From: Romboutsia hominis
Lineage (GTDB): Bacteria > Bacillota > Clostridia > Peptostreptococcales > Peptostreptococcaceae
Length of the DNA stretch: 64,000 nt
Assembly (NCBI RefSeq): GCF_900002575.1
Contig: NZ_LN650648.1
Coordinates: 620,001-684,000 of the forward strand
Direction of reading: 5' to 3'
The notes beneath the pieces were generated by a model. The model had not been told where the DNA came from and did not search any database. It worked only from the letters and a program-made list of their open reading frames with translations. Below are positions 17,554 to 25,984 of the stretch, one piece after another. Position numbers and translations under genes: made by a program. How positions within the stretch are numbered: position 1 is the stretch's first letter; each line of letters begins with the position of its first letter.

Positions 17554-18615
17554 ATGAGTTTGAAAAAGAGAATGAATAAATCAACGATATTGGCATTAGG
17601 GTTAGTAATAGGTGGGATGTACGCATCAGCTGGGAATATATATGCAGATAACAAAGTGGAAGTAAATTCAGATAAAAAACAAGAAATGAAAATAGAAAAC
17701 AATGAAATAGTAGTTGCAGATATATTAAATATAAGAAAAGGACCATCTGAAGATGAAGACAAAATAGGTGCTTTAAAAGAAGGTTCTGTCGTAGAAGTAT
17801 TAGAAACTAAAGATGGATGGGATAAGATAAAACTTTCTGATGGAAAAGAAGGTTGGGTAAGTGGTGAATTTACAGTTAAAGAAAAAGCTAAGGTAAATGT
17901 AGATGAATTAAACTTAAGAAAAGGACCATCTACAGATGAAGAAAAGTTAGAAACATTAAAGAATAATACTGTTGTTGAAGTGTTAAAAACAGCAGAGATT
18001 AAAGATGAAAATAAAGATACAAAAGAAGTATGGCACCAAGTTAAGTTAGTAGAAGATGAAGCTACAAAATCAGAAAAAGAAGCTTCAAATGATGATAAAA
18101 AAGAAGAAAAAACTGGTTGGGTTTCTGCTGAATATGTATTAACAGAATCTCAAGAAAGAAAGCAAAAAGAAGAAGAGGCTAAAAGACAACAAGAATTAGC
18201 TCAAATGCAACAATTAGAAAGAGTAGAAAAAGTAAATAATGTAGTATCAAATACTACGTCAGATAGTCCAAAGACTTCAGCAAGTAAATCTAATGTAGTT
18301 GAGAAAAAAGAGCCAGTTAAGGAAGAGAAAGCTACATCAAACACTAAAGGGCGTAAACTTACTGTAAATGCAAGTGCTTATTCAGGACATAGCATAACAG
18401 CTACAGGAACTACTCCTAAGTGGGGAACAATAGCAGTAGATCCATCTGTTATACCTTATGGAACTAAAGTTTATATACCTATGTTTGACAAAGTATTCGT
18501 TGCAGAAGACTGTGGTGGAGCTATAAAAGGTAATAAGATAGATATATTCATGGGTAGTGAGCAACAATGTACAAACTTTGGTAGACAAAATATAGAAATA
18601 CAAATATTAGGATAA
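17554..18615 (+). CDS. Secreted cell-wall protein with SH3 repeats and a 3D domain
   Basis: A 353-residue exported protein. After a signal peptide (about 1-31, ending NIYA) come two bacterial SH3 domains (about 48-110 and 112-205), each with an LN(I/L)RKGPS motif, then a Gln/Lys-rich coiled linker (about 208-265) and a C-terminal 3D domain (about 270-353). The 3D domain shows the conserved aspartates in AVDPSVIPYGTKVYIP, AEDCGGAIKGNKIDIF and closes with VQIL-like residues. 3D domains are double-psi beta-barrel folds of the MltA/lytic-transglycosylase type, so peptidoglycan cleavage is probable. The ATG follows TTAGGAGG. Confidence 0.88.
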   Translation: MSLKKRMNKSTILALGLVIGGMYASAGNIYADNKVEVNSDKKQEMKIENNEIVVADILNIRKGPSEDEDKIGALKEGSVVEVLETKDGWDKIKLSDGKEGWVSGEFTVKEKAKVNVDELNLRKGPSTDEEKLETLKNNTVVEVLKTAEIKDENKDTKEVWHQVKLVEDEATKSEKEASNDDKKEEKTGWVSAEYVLTESQERKQKEEEAKRQQELAQMQQLERVEKVNNVVSNTTSDSPKTSASKSNVVEKKEPVKEEKATSNTKGRKLTVNASAYSGHSITATGTTPKWGTIAVDPSVIPYGTKVYIPMFDKVFVAEDCGGAIKGNKIDIFMGSEQQCTNFGRQNIEIQILG

Positions 18616-18626
18616 ATATAAATTGA

Positions 18627-18662
18627 AAAAGCCAAGATTAAATTAATTTAATCTTGGCTTTT
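18627..18662 (+). terminator. Intrinsic terminator after the 3D-domain gene
   Basis: A perfect 36-base palindrome with an AAAAGCCAAGATT arm and a T-rich 3' end. Confidence 0.92.
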
Positions 18663-18745
18663 GTTTAAATAAAATTTTATAAGTAATTATATATAGACGA
18701 GATATAGTAAATCTATTATAGAATGAAAAAATAAGGAGGTACTAT

Positions 18746-18963
18746 ATTGATTATCCGATGTTTTGTTATCAATGTGAACAAACATCAGGAAGTAAGGGAT
18801 GTACTAAAGTTGGAGTATGTGGAAAGACTTCAGAAATAGCAGCACTTCAAGACGTCCTAATGTGCTTCAATACTTAGTAGATACATTTAATATAAGACAT
18901 ATAAGTACGCCAGATAATGACTTAGCAACATTTTTAGGTGTTTTGAAAAAAATAGAAATATAA
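18746..18963 (+). pseudogene. hcp: Hybrid cluster protein (hydroxylamine reductase) remnant with large internal deletion
   Basis: Only the two ends of Hcp remain. Frame one gives [15 protein letters not shown] then KVGVCGK, the N-terminal iron-sulfur Cys motif of Hcp, up to ALQD (about 18838-18855). The frame then changes and gives [18 protein letters not shown] and a DLATFLG tail, the Hcp C terminus, stopping at 18963. About 480 of roughly 550 codons are missing. A good AAGGAGGT site (18733-18740) precedes codons reading I-D-Y-P-M, where ATT 18746 stands in the place of the expected ATG. The downstream terminator survives, so the loss looks recent. Confidence 0.88.
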
Positions 18964-18982
18964 TATATGATTAAACTTAAAC

Positions 18983-19020
18983 AAAAGCCTTCTTTTAAAA
19001 TATTAAAAAAGAAGGCTTTT
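18983..19020 (+). terminator. Intrinsic terminator after the hcp remnant
   Basis: A 14-bp AAAAGCCTTCTTTT stem (18983-18996 with 19007-19020) followed by T residues. Confidence 0.9.
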
Positions 19021-19234
19021 ATTTTTATTTAGGAAGGTTATATTAGTTATTTGTTTTATTAATTAATGCAAAAATGTATATCCTACTAATTATATATTAG
19101 ATAAAAGTAGTTTATAAATTAAAAATATAGTAATATAAAGATGACAATATTTTTTTACATATAAAGATTTTAATTTTATAAATCTCTATTGATATTTATT
19201 TTAATTTAAATATAGAAACATAGGGGGAGTAAAT

Positions 19235-19933
19235 ATGAGCTTTACGTTAGCCATTTGCGATGATGATGTATTAAATATAGGAATATTAGAAAAGCATATA
19301 GATAAAATTTTAAAAGATGAGAGTATAGAATATAATTTGCTTAAATACTCTTGTAAAGAAGAATTATTAAATGACTATCCTAAAAATTTAGATATATTAT
19401 TTTTAGACATTAAAATTAACGGAATAAGCAGCACGGATATTGCCAGAAAAATAAGGGAAATTGATAAGAATGTAGAGGTAATGTTTACTACGCCAGCAGA
19501 TTATATTTTTGAAACAAGAGCTTATAGATGCTTAGCTAAGCCTTTAAAGTATGAGGAAATAAGACTTCAGCTTAGAAAGTCTATAAAAGAATATTTAGAA
19601 AAACATAGTATAATATCCATACAATCTAGGAAAAAAACTTTAGTATTGCCAGTTAGAGATATACTTTATGCTGAGGTTAGGAAAAAAGAAGTTACAATAT
19701 ATACAGAAGAAAAAACTTATACTATCGAAGCTAGTATGAGAAGATTAGAAGGAAAAGTTTTAGGTTATAACTTTTACAGATGTCATCATAGTTATTTAGT
19801 AAATTTAAAGAAAATCCAAGAACTAAGGGAAAAATCTATAATTATAGGAGGATTTGAAATACCTATAAGTAGATCTAAGAATAAAGAACTTAAGATAAGA
19901 TTAGATAATTTATTTGGAAATTGTTCATGCTAA
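19235..19933 (+). CDS. LytTR-family response regulator, orphan
   Basis: A 232-residue AgrA/LytR-type regulator. The receiver domain (1-118) has the acidic pair in ICDDD, the phospho-acceptor Asp in ILFLDIKING and a conserved Lys in CLAKPLKY. The LytTR DNA-binding domain (about 130-228) shows the DILYAEVRKKEVTIYT strand and the FYRCHHSYLVNLKKI motif. The ATG follows AGGGGG. No histidine kinase is adjacent, which is unusual, as LytTR regulators usually sit next to an HPK10-type kinase. The downstream 670 bp hold tiny membrane ORFs that could be targets or peptide partners. Confidence 0.9.
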   Translation: MSFTLAICDDDVLNIGILEKHIDKILKDESIEYNLLKYSCKEELLNDYPKNLDILFLDIKINGISSTDIARKIREIDKNVEVMFTTPADYIFETRAYRCLAKPLKYEEIRLQLRKSIKEYLEKHSIISIQSRKKTLVLPVRDILYAEVRKKEVTIYTEEKTYTIEASMRRLEGKVLGYNFYRCHHSYLVNLKKIQELREKSIIIGGFEIPISRSKNKELKIRLDNLFGNCSC

Positions 19934-20044
19934 ATAGTATTTGATGAACATGTCTATAGGTAAATTTATTATTAATATATAAATCTAAATTATACTTTAA
20001 AATTGCTATTTACATAAAATTATTGAAAATGAAAAGGAAATAAA

Positions 20045-20149
20045 TTGATTTTGATTTTGATTAGGATTATCATATATTTGGTGGGATCTATATGTAAACA
20101 ACATCGAGATGATTATAAAAAGTATAGATATATTATTTATATTATATAA
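20045..20149 (+). CDS. Possible 34-residue hydrophobic peptide
   Basis: A TTG-started ORF seven bases after AAGGA. The peptide starts MILILIRIIIYLVGS, then becomes basic (CKQHRDDYKKYRY) and ends IIYII. The hydrophobic-then-basic plan resembles type I toxin peptides of clostridia. There is no codon-based proof that it is translated, so this is tentative. Confidence 0.25.
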   Translation: MILILIRIIIYLVGSICKQHRDDYKKYRYIIYII

Positions 20150-20304
20150 ATTTAGATATTTAATGAAAAATAAAAAAACTTTGAATTAAATAAATAATTA
20201 TGTGTGTAGAGTTGGGGGAAAATAAATTTTTTAATAATACATATAAGGTAGATTAATAATATCAAAAAAATGCTAATAAATATTAAAGTGTGGGAGAGTA
20301 TTTT

Positions 20305-20382
20305 ATGAATCTAGCAATTTTGTTTGTAATTTATATGGGGTGTTTTATAATGTGTTTATATATGAGTAATAAATATCAATAA
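20305..20382 (+). CDS. Possible 25-residue membrane peptide
   Basis: An ATG ORF eight bases after GGGAG, encoding MNLAILFVIYMGCFIMCLYM and then SNKYQ: a single membrane span with two Cys and a short polar tail. It is followed by a strong terminator about 100 bp downstream, so a short transcript is plausible. Function unknown. Confidence 0.35.
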   Translation: MNLAILFVIYMGCFIMCLYMSNKYQ

Positions 20383-20482
20383 ATAAGGGGCAGTATATTA
20401 TAGTTAAATGTCATAGTAGTTAAAAGGGAATAGATAAAATTATATTATTAGAAAGTTTTAAAAAAAGCAAATAAATTAAGTT

Positions 20483-20521
20483 AAATACCACTTCAGAGGA
20501 ATTTTTTTGAAGTGGTATTTT
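20483..20521 (+). terminator. Intrinsic terminator before the EAL gene
   Basis: A 13-bp stem, AAATACCACTTCA (20483-20495) with its complement 20508-20520, then T residues. The only candidate upstream is the 25-residue ORF transcript. Confidence 0.88.
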
Positions 20522-20605
20522 AATTTTAACATATAAAAGGATTAAAAAATATAGTATAATAATTAAAAATAAGAAATCTAATGTAAAAAATTACGAGGAA
20601 TTAGA

Positions 20606-22807
20606 ATGGATAGCAACAACACAAGCATGAGTGTATTTAATGTTAAATCAATGTTAAAGCGAATGAAGGGGATATTGTTAATAACATTAATAAGTATAAT
20701 ATTTATAACCAAAGTAGAAATGAACCTGTATGAAGAATCTAAAAGAAGTATAAGAGAGTTTAATAGGCAGGTTTCGAATAAAGTATCTATAGATATATAC
20801 AATGGAATGGAGAAATTAGATTATATAAATAAATATATAAACGAAGATATGAAAAAATACAAAGATAAGTATAATGAAGACATATTTTTAAAAAATATAA
20901 ATAGAATTAGTAGTGGAAGTTTATTTAAGTACATAGGCATAGTGGGTATGGATGGGTACATAAATATAGGTGATAATGATAAAAAGGTATATGTAGGGGA
21001 TAGAGAGTATTTTAAAAAAGCCATATCTGGGGGTAACCATGTAAGTAAACTTATAGAAAATAGATTAGAATATGAACTAGATACAGTATATTCAAGACCA
21101 TTAATTATAAATGGAAAAATCAAAGGAGCAATTGTAGGGATTGAACCTAAGGAGATATTAGATAAAAATTTAGTAAATAATACATTTTCAGATAAAGTAA
21201 AGGTATATATTGTTACTTCTAATGGGAACATAGTGTTAGGGTCTAAAGAAAATTTAGGCATGTATAGAGATATAATATTAAAATTAATCAATGAAAAAGG
21301 AAATAATGGTATAGATAGTTTTGATGAACATGGGGAAAAAAATGTAATTGCTTATAATAAGGTAAAAAACAGTAACAATTGGTATGCTATATCTATAGTT
21401 CCTATAGCAAAAGTATTTACAGGAACACATAGTACAATAAAATTATCTTTATTTACAATTATATTGTCATTATTCTTATACGTAATTATTGGTACTTATG
21501 AAGATATAAAAAATAAAAAAGAATTAGAAGAAGCTAGTTATGTAGATTCCTTAACTAATCTTAGAAATTTGTTAAAGTTTAAATTAGATGCAAAAAAGAT
21601 AATATTAAATAGGGCTAAGGATTATGTTTGTGTAATAGTGGCATTTGATATAAAGAATTTCAAAGCTATAAATGAATTATTTGGCTATGATAAGGGAGAT
21701 AAGGTATTGAAGATGATAGCTGATAATATAAGAAGTATAGAGTTTGAAAATATTAGTGCAAGAATAGGGGAAGATATATTCACACTATTATTCAAAATAG
21801 AGGACGATGAAGACTTTGAAAAAAAAATCGAGTATATAAATAAGCATGTTACAAAGCAACGTTATATTAATAAAAAATTAGAATTAAATACCCATATAGG
21901 TGTATTTAAGATGAAAAAGGAATGTATTGAAATTGATAAGGCTTTAGATAATGCAAATAAGTCTAGGATAGAATCAAAAAAAGTAGGAGATAAATTATAC
22001 TATTTATATAATGATGAACTAGAGTATAAGATACAACAAAAGCTGATAGTAGAAAGGGATTTAAAAAGATCTTTAAAAAATGAAGAATTTGAAATATTAT
22101 ATCAACCTAAGGTAGATATTAATAGTGAAAAGATAGTATCTGCAGAAGCTTTAATAAGGTGGAAACATAAAGATGTAGGATATATATCACCAAATATATT
22201 TATACCAATAGCTGAGAAAAATGGAGATATAAATCTTATAGGAAGATGGGTTATAAAAGAAGTTTGCAAAGAAATAAAAAAATGCGAAGTAAATAAAGAT
22301 AATATAGTTCCTATTGCTATAAATTTATCGAGGGTAGAGCTTTATCAAAATAATCTAATAGATTATATAAGAAATACTATGAAGAGATATGATATTTCAC
22401 CAGAATACTTAGAATTTGAGATAACAGAAACTGCAGCCTTAAATGATATTGATTATATTAATAATAGAATAAGAGATATAAAAAGCCTAGGTATCAAGGT
22501 TTCTATGGATGATTTTGGAACAGGTTCTTCAAATCTAAGCAATTTAAAGAGACTTGATATAGATGTTTTAAAGATAGATAGGACTTTATCAATTGATATA
22601 GAAGAAGATGAAAAGACTAAGAGTTTATTAAAGGCTATTATTAATTTAGCCAAGGAGTATAACATCGATGTAGTTTGTGAAGGAATAGAAAGTAGAGAGC
22701 AAGTAGATATACTTAGGGAGTTTAGATGTGACATGGTACAAGGGTATGTTTATTATAGGCCATTAGATATATGTAAATTAAAAAAAATTTTAAAAGGAAA
22801 TAAATAG
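20606..22807 (+). CDS. Membrane c-di-GMP phosphodiesterase (sensor, degenerate GGDEF, EAL)
   Basis: A 733-residue protein: TM1 (about 20-38), an extracellular Cache-like sensor (about 45-275), TM2 (about 281-300), a GGDEF domain (about 312-465) and an EAL domain (about 480-725). The GGDEF active-site loop reads GEDIF, so diguanylate cyclase activity is probably lost. The EAL domain keeps the EALIRW metal Glu, a conserved Asn in AINLSR, EITET, DDFGTG, the KID lysine and the EGIE glutamate, so it should hydrolyse c-di-GMP. The GGDEF may act as a GTP-binding regulatory module. It has its own terminator and stands alone. Confidence 0.92.
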   Translation: MDSNNTSMSVFNVKSMLKRMKGILLITLISIIFITKVEMNLYEESKRSIREFNRQVSNKVSIDIYNGMEKLDYINKYINEDMKKYKDKYNEDIFLKNINRISSGSLFKYIGIVGMDGYINIGDNDKKVYVGDREYFKKAISGGNHVSKLIENRLEYELDTVYSRPLIINGKIKGAIVGIEPKEILDKNLVNNTFSDKVKVYIVTSNGNIVLGSKENLGMYRDIILKLINEKGNNGIDSFDEHGEKNVIAYNKVKNSNNWYAISIVPIAKVFTGTHSTIKLSLFTIILSLFLYVIIGTYEDIKNKKELEEASYVDSLTNLRNLLKFKLDAKKIILNRAKDYVCVIVAFDIKNFKAINELFGYDKGDKVLKMIADNIRSIEFENISARIGEDIFTLLFKIEDDEDFEKKIEYINKHVTKQRYINKKLELNTHIGVFKMKKECIEIDKALDNANKSRIESKKVGDKLYYLYNDELEYKIQQKLIVERDLKRSLKNEEFEILYQPKVDINSEKIVSAEALIRWKHKDVGYISPNIFIPIAEKNGDINLIGRWVIKEVCKEIKKCEVNKDNIVPIAINLSRVELYQNNLIDYIRNTMKRYDISPEYLEFEITETAALNDIDYINNRIRDIKSLGIKVSMDDFGTGSSNLSNLKRLDIDVLKIDRTLSIDIEEDEKTKSLLKAIINLAKEYNIDVVCEGIESREQVDILREFRCDMVQGYVYYRPLDICKLKKILKGNK

Positions 22808-22815
22808 CTATTTAT

Positions 22816-22852
22816 ATAAAAGAGTATTAATATATTGATACTCTTTTATTTT
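22816..22852 (+). terminator. Intrinsic terminator after the EAL gene
   Basis: A stem of about 15 bp with one G-T pair (AAAAGAGTATTAATA and its partner), followed by T residues. Confidence 0.85.
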
Positions 22853-22963
22853 TTATGACAAAGATAGTAGGCTCTTTTAGTTAAACACTTAGTGTTGCCA
22901 ATTTGAACCAAAAAGAATGTATAATATTATTTAGATAGCTATTAAATAATAAAGGAGGTAAGT

Positions 22964-23580
22964 ATGAAGCACGAGTGGAGAAAAAAAGAAAAGGAATATT
23001 ACATACCAAAGCAAAAACCGCAGTTAATAGAAATACCAGAGTTTAAATTTTTTACTATAAAGGGGCGAAGTAATCCAAATAGTGAGGAATTTAGTGAAGC
23101 TATAGGAGTGTTATATTAATTAGCTTATACAGTTAGAATGATGCATAAAAGTGATAATATACCAGAAGGATATTTTGAATATACAGTATATCCTCTAGAA
23201 GGATTATGGGATTTAAAAGAAAATGGAAGAGGGCTAGAATATTTAGATAAAAATGAGCTAATATATACACTAATGATTAGACAACCTAGCTTTGTAAATG
23301 ATGAAGTATTTAATAGAGCCATGGAAAAAGTAAAAAGCCACATAGATTATTAGATAAGGTGAAATTTGAAAGTATTAAAGATAGTTTATCTGTACAAATG
23401 TTACATATTGGATTTTATGATGATGAGCCTATAACTTTTGAAATCATGCAAAAGTTTTGTGATGAAAATAATTTAAGATTAAGGACTAAAGTTCATAGAG
23501 AAATATATTTATCAGATTTTAGAAAGACTGAACCTGAAAAGTTAAAAACAGTGCTTAGATACAAAGTAGAGAGAATATAA
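22964..23580 (+). pseudogene. GyrI-like small-molecule-binding protein, broken by a stop and a frameshift
   Basis: Read through its lesions this is a 205-residue protein of the GyrI-like (AraC effector-binding-like) family found as stand-alone proteins in Firmicutes: KHEWRKKEKEYYIPKQKP, FFTIKGRSNPNSEEF, then AYTVRMM, EGYFEYTVYPLEGLWDL, LIYTLMIRQP, and the last third from VKFESIKD to LKTVLRYKVE. An in-frame TAA at 23117-23119 replaces a sense codon (a Ser TCA would fit) and a one-base loss near 23348 shifts the frame (the frame closes at 23351-23353). The ribosome site AAAGGAGG is intact. Such domains bind hydrophobic drugs or ligands. Confidence 0.85.
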
Positions 23581-23702
23581 AATACATATTTAAAAATAAA
23601 AAATAATTTAATAATATAAAATATAGGCATTTAGTTTAAAGCTAGATGCTTTTTGATTGCAATTAAATTACAAATTTAAGTTTAAAAAATTTTAAAATAA
23701 AA

Positions 23703-23730
23703 TGAACCGTTTGTTCTATTAAAACATCTA
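23703..23730 (+). promoter_or_regulatory. Likely ECF-sigma-type promoter of the sigma gene (autoregulation)
   Basis: TGAACC (23703-23708), a 16-base spacer and CATCTA (23725-23730) resemble the TGAAAC-N16-CGTCTA promoters used by SigV/SigW-type ECF sigma factors. It lies about 55 bases before the sigma start, as expected for self-activation. Confidence 0.5.
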
Positions 23731-23786
23731 ATTAGTGTAAAGCAAAGAAATAGCGCTATAATTTGCAAGGAAAGGTAGGAAGTATA

Positions 23787-24266
23787 TTGAATAAAAGTAC
23801 ATTTATAGAGAAAGTTCTTGAAGCTGAACATACTTTATATCATGTTTCTAAGTCAATCTTGATTTATGACCAAGATTGTGAGGATGCAGTTCAAGGAGCA
23901 ATTTTAAAAGCTTATGATAAATTGAATACATTAAAAGAAGAGAAGTATTTTAAAACTTGGTTAATTAGAATACTTATAAATGAATGCTATAGTTTAAAAC
24001 GTAGAGCAAGTAAAGTAGTACCTTATGAAGAATGCATTGAAGTTTACAATGATGATAAAAAAGACTATAGTGAACTATATTTGGCTATTTGTAAATTACC
24101 TCCACGAATTCGTATTACAATAGTTCTTTACTATATAGAAGGGTATTGCGTGGATGAAATTAAAGAAATTTTAAAAATACCTTCAGGAACTGTAAAAAGT
24201 AGATTATCAAAAGGAAGAAAGCTATTAAAAATAAAGTTAAAAAATATGGAGGTAATTTATGAATAA
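23787..24266 (+). CDS. ECF-subfamily RNA polymerase sigma factor
   Basis: A sigma-70-family extracytoplasmic-function factor of about 159 residues. Region 2 (about 15-75) includes DQDCEDAVQGAILKAYDKL and FKTWLIRILINECY. Region 4 (about 100-152) includes LPPRIRITIVLYYIEGYCVDEI and the helix-turn-helix GTVKSRLSKGRKLL. TTG 23787 follows TAGGAAG; TTG 23763 upstream has no site. The stop overlaps the next gene by eight bases, the usual arrangement with an anti-sigma factor. The stimulus is unknown; many such clostridial pairs answer to envelope stress. Confidence 0.9.
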   Translation: MNKSTFIEKVLEAEHTLYHVSKSILIYDQDCEDAVQGAILKAYDKLNTLKEEKYFKTWLIRILINECYSLKRRASKVVPYEECIEVYNDDKKDYSELYLAICKLPPRIRITIVLYYIEGYCVDEIKEILKIPSGTVKSRLSKGRKLLKIKLKNMEVIYE

Positions 24267-25029
24267 AAAAAATTTAAATAATATTTTTTTAGATACACCA
24301 CAAAGTTTTAAAAATATTGTAAGAGATACTTTAGATAACTTACCAGAAAAAAGGGGGAATAGTGAAATGGAAGATAGAAAAGTGTATAAGAAGGTATCGG
24401 CTAAAAAAAGGATTATAGCCGCTTTAGTGGCAACTATGGCATTAGGGACAACTGTATTTGCAGCAGGGAAAATGCTTTCTATAGTTGGACACTCTAGTAA
24501 TATACCAATTTATACTGATATGCCAACAGATAAAGAAGTAAAAGAAGATTTTGGTTTTGAACCGAAGTTAGTAGATAAATTTAGTAATGGATATGTATTT
24601 GAAAATGGATACACTACAAATTATGAAGGTATCGATGAGGAAGGAAGTTCACTTGAGAAGTCAAAAACAATAGATTTTGTTTATAAAAATGGCAAGGATA
24701 AAATAAATCTTTCAATGCAAGAAGGAATATTAGGTGAAAAATCCAATAGAGAAACAGTGGTTGATACTTATAAAGGTATAGAGATATATTATAATGTATA
24801 TAAAAATAAGCTTGTACCAGGTGATTATGAAATGACAGAACAAGATAAAAAAGATGAGTTATCTGGTAAATATGTGTTTAGCTATGGATCTAAAGAAATA
24901 GAGGTAAGTGAGGTTAAATATTTAAATTGGAAGCAAAATGGTATTTACTATAATTTCCTAGTTAGAGATGGCAATTTATCACAAGATGAATTAGTTAAAA
25001 TGGCACATGAAGTTATAGATACTAAGTAG
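24259..25029 (+). CDS. Membrane anti-sigma factor (DUF4367/DUF4179-like)
   Basis: A 256-residue single-span protein. Residues 1-48 are a polar, cytoplasmic segment starting near the FLDTPQSFKNIVRDTLDNLP motif typical of clostridial anti-sigma proteins. One membrane helix (about 52-69, IIAALVATMALGTTVFAA) follows, and the rest is an extracytoplasmic domain with alternating Lys/Glu and aromatic strands, ending DELVKMAHEVIDTK as in DUF4367 proteins. Its overlap with the sigma gene makes it the likely partner that holds the sigma factor at the membrane. The exact DUF is a judgement by eye. Confidence 0.82.
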   Translation: MNKKNLNNIFLDTPQSFKNIVRDTLDNLPEKRGNSEMEDRKVYKKVSAKKRIIAALVATMALGTTVFAAGKMLSIVGHSSNIPIYTDMPTDKEVKEDFGFEPKLVDKFSNGYVFENGYTTNYEGIDEEGSSLEKSKTIDFVYKNGKDKINLSMQEGILGEKSNRETVVDTYKGIEIYYNVYKNKLVPGDYEMTEQDKKDELSGKYVFSYGSKEIEVSEVKYLNWKQNGIYYNFLVRDGNLSQDELVKMAHEVIDTK

Positions 25030-25058
25030 AGTTTAAGTTATAATTAAATATGATAATT

Positions 25059-25090
25059 TATACCTACAATATAATTATATTGTAGGTATA
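25059..25090. repeat. Perfect 32-base palindrome
   Basis: The sequence TATACCTACAATATAA followed by its exact complement forms a loop-free inverted repeat between the anti-sigma and VanZ genes. No T run follows, so it is a weak terminator candidate; an operator or cruciform is also possible. Confidence 0.7.
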
Positions 25091-25122
25091 AGACGTTTAA
25101 TATAAAACTAGGGGGAAATTAA

Positions 25123-25638
25123 ATGCGCAAGAAAATAATTAATACTCTATTTATTATGGGATTTATTTTCTATTTATTGTTTATTTTGTGGAATATTTTG
25201 TTTAAATATGTATCTCCATTAGAGATATTCAGTAATGATAGGTTTTTTTCACAGACACTTAATATAATTCCATTTAATGATATATTTAAGGGTAAATTTA
25301 ATAAAATGGATATATATGGGAATATAATTTTATTTATACCATTTGGGATATATATAAATATGATAATAAAGGATGTAAGGATATCTAAAAGTATATGTAT
25401 AATAGTTATAATAAGTTTTATATTTGAAATTAGTCAATATATATTAGGTATAGGTGCTAGTGATATAACTGATATTATAACAAATACGATTGGTGGGATT
25501 ATTGGAATAGGTATTTATACTATCATTAAAAGTATATTTAAATGTGATAATAAAGTAAAAAGCTTTATAACTATCTGTAGTACTATAATTATGTTGATTG
25601 TATCTATTATATTAATAGGGATATTTATGTACAATTAG
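25123..25638 (+). CDS. VanZ-family membrane protein
   Basis: A 171-residue protein with about four membrane spans. It shows the VanZ family pattern: NIIPFND, then NIILFIPFGIYI (about 67-78), SFIFEISQYILGIG with the conserved Glu and Gln (about 103-116) and DITDIITNTIGGIIG (about 119-133). VanZ from Enterococcus gives low-level teicoplanin resistance, but most family members are of unknown function. The ATG follows AGGGGG. It lies about 90 bp after the anti-sigma gene, separated by the palindrome. Confidence 0.88.
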   Translation: MRKKIINTLFIMGFIFYLLFILWNILFKYVSPLEIFSNDRFFSQTLNIIPFNDIFKGKFNKMDIYGNIILFIPFGIYINMIIKDVRISKSICIIVIISFIFEISQYILGIGASDITDIITNTIGGIIGIGIYTIIKSIFKCDNKVKSFITICSTIIMLIVSIILIGIFMYN

Positions 25639-25689
25639 ATTATAGTAAAAAATATAATAAGTAAAGCTAAGTGTTTAAATATAATATTT

Positions 25690-25740
25690 AAAGATATAGG
25701 TTGTATAGTCTGCTATGACTAAGATGCTTATATCTTTTTT
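25690..25740 (+). terminator. Terminator after the VanZ gene
   Basis: An outer stem AAAGATATA (25690-25698) with TATATCTTT (25729-25737) and an inner TAGTC/GACTA hairpin, then T residues. The remaining 25741-25984 stretch is A/T-rich and holds nothing I recognise apart from the ribosome site of the next gene. Confidence 0.75.
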
Positions 25741-25984
25741 ATTTACTATATTTATTAAGCTAATAAAATCTTATTTGATTTAAGAGTAAGTTTAAAAGCT
25801 AAAGAAAATTATTGAAGTATTCTCTTAGTATTATATATAATATATATTAAGAAATATAGTTAGAATTATAATGATTAATTTGGGTATAAATTATTATAAA
25901 AAGTGAGAATATTAAATAACTTACAGATTCTTACTCAAAATAGGGATATCCATATCAAATTTTAAATAAATAGGAGAAATTAAA

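Larger units (their letters stand above)
19934..20605. other. Intergenic region with two tiny membrane ORFs
   Basis: About 670 bp without a normal-sized gene. It holds two possible very small hydrophobic-peptide genes (20045-20149 and 20305-20382) and a strong terminator at 20483-20521. No AgrD-like autoinducer precursor with an internal Cys followed by an acidic tail was found. Confidence 0.5.

Noticed and set aside
19934-20305. AgrD/AgrB quorum-sensing locus next to the LytTR regulator
   Set aside because: No AgrB-like membrane protease and no peptide with an internal Cys and an acidic tail was found.
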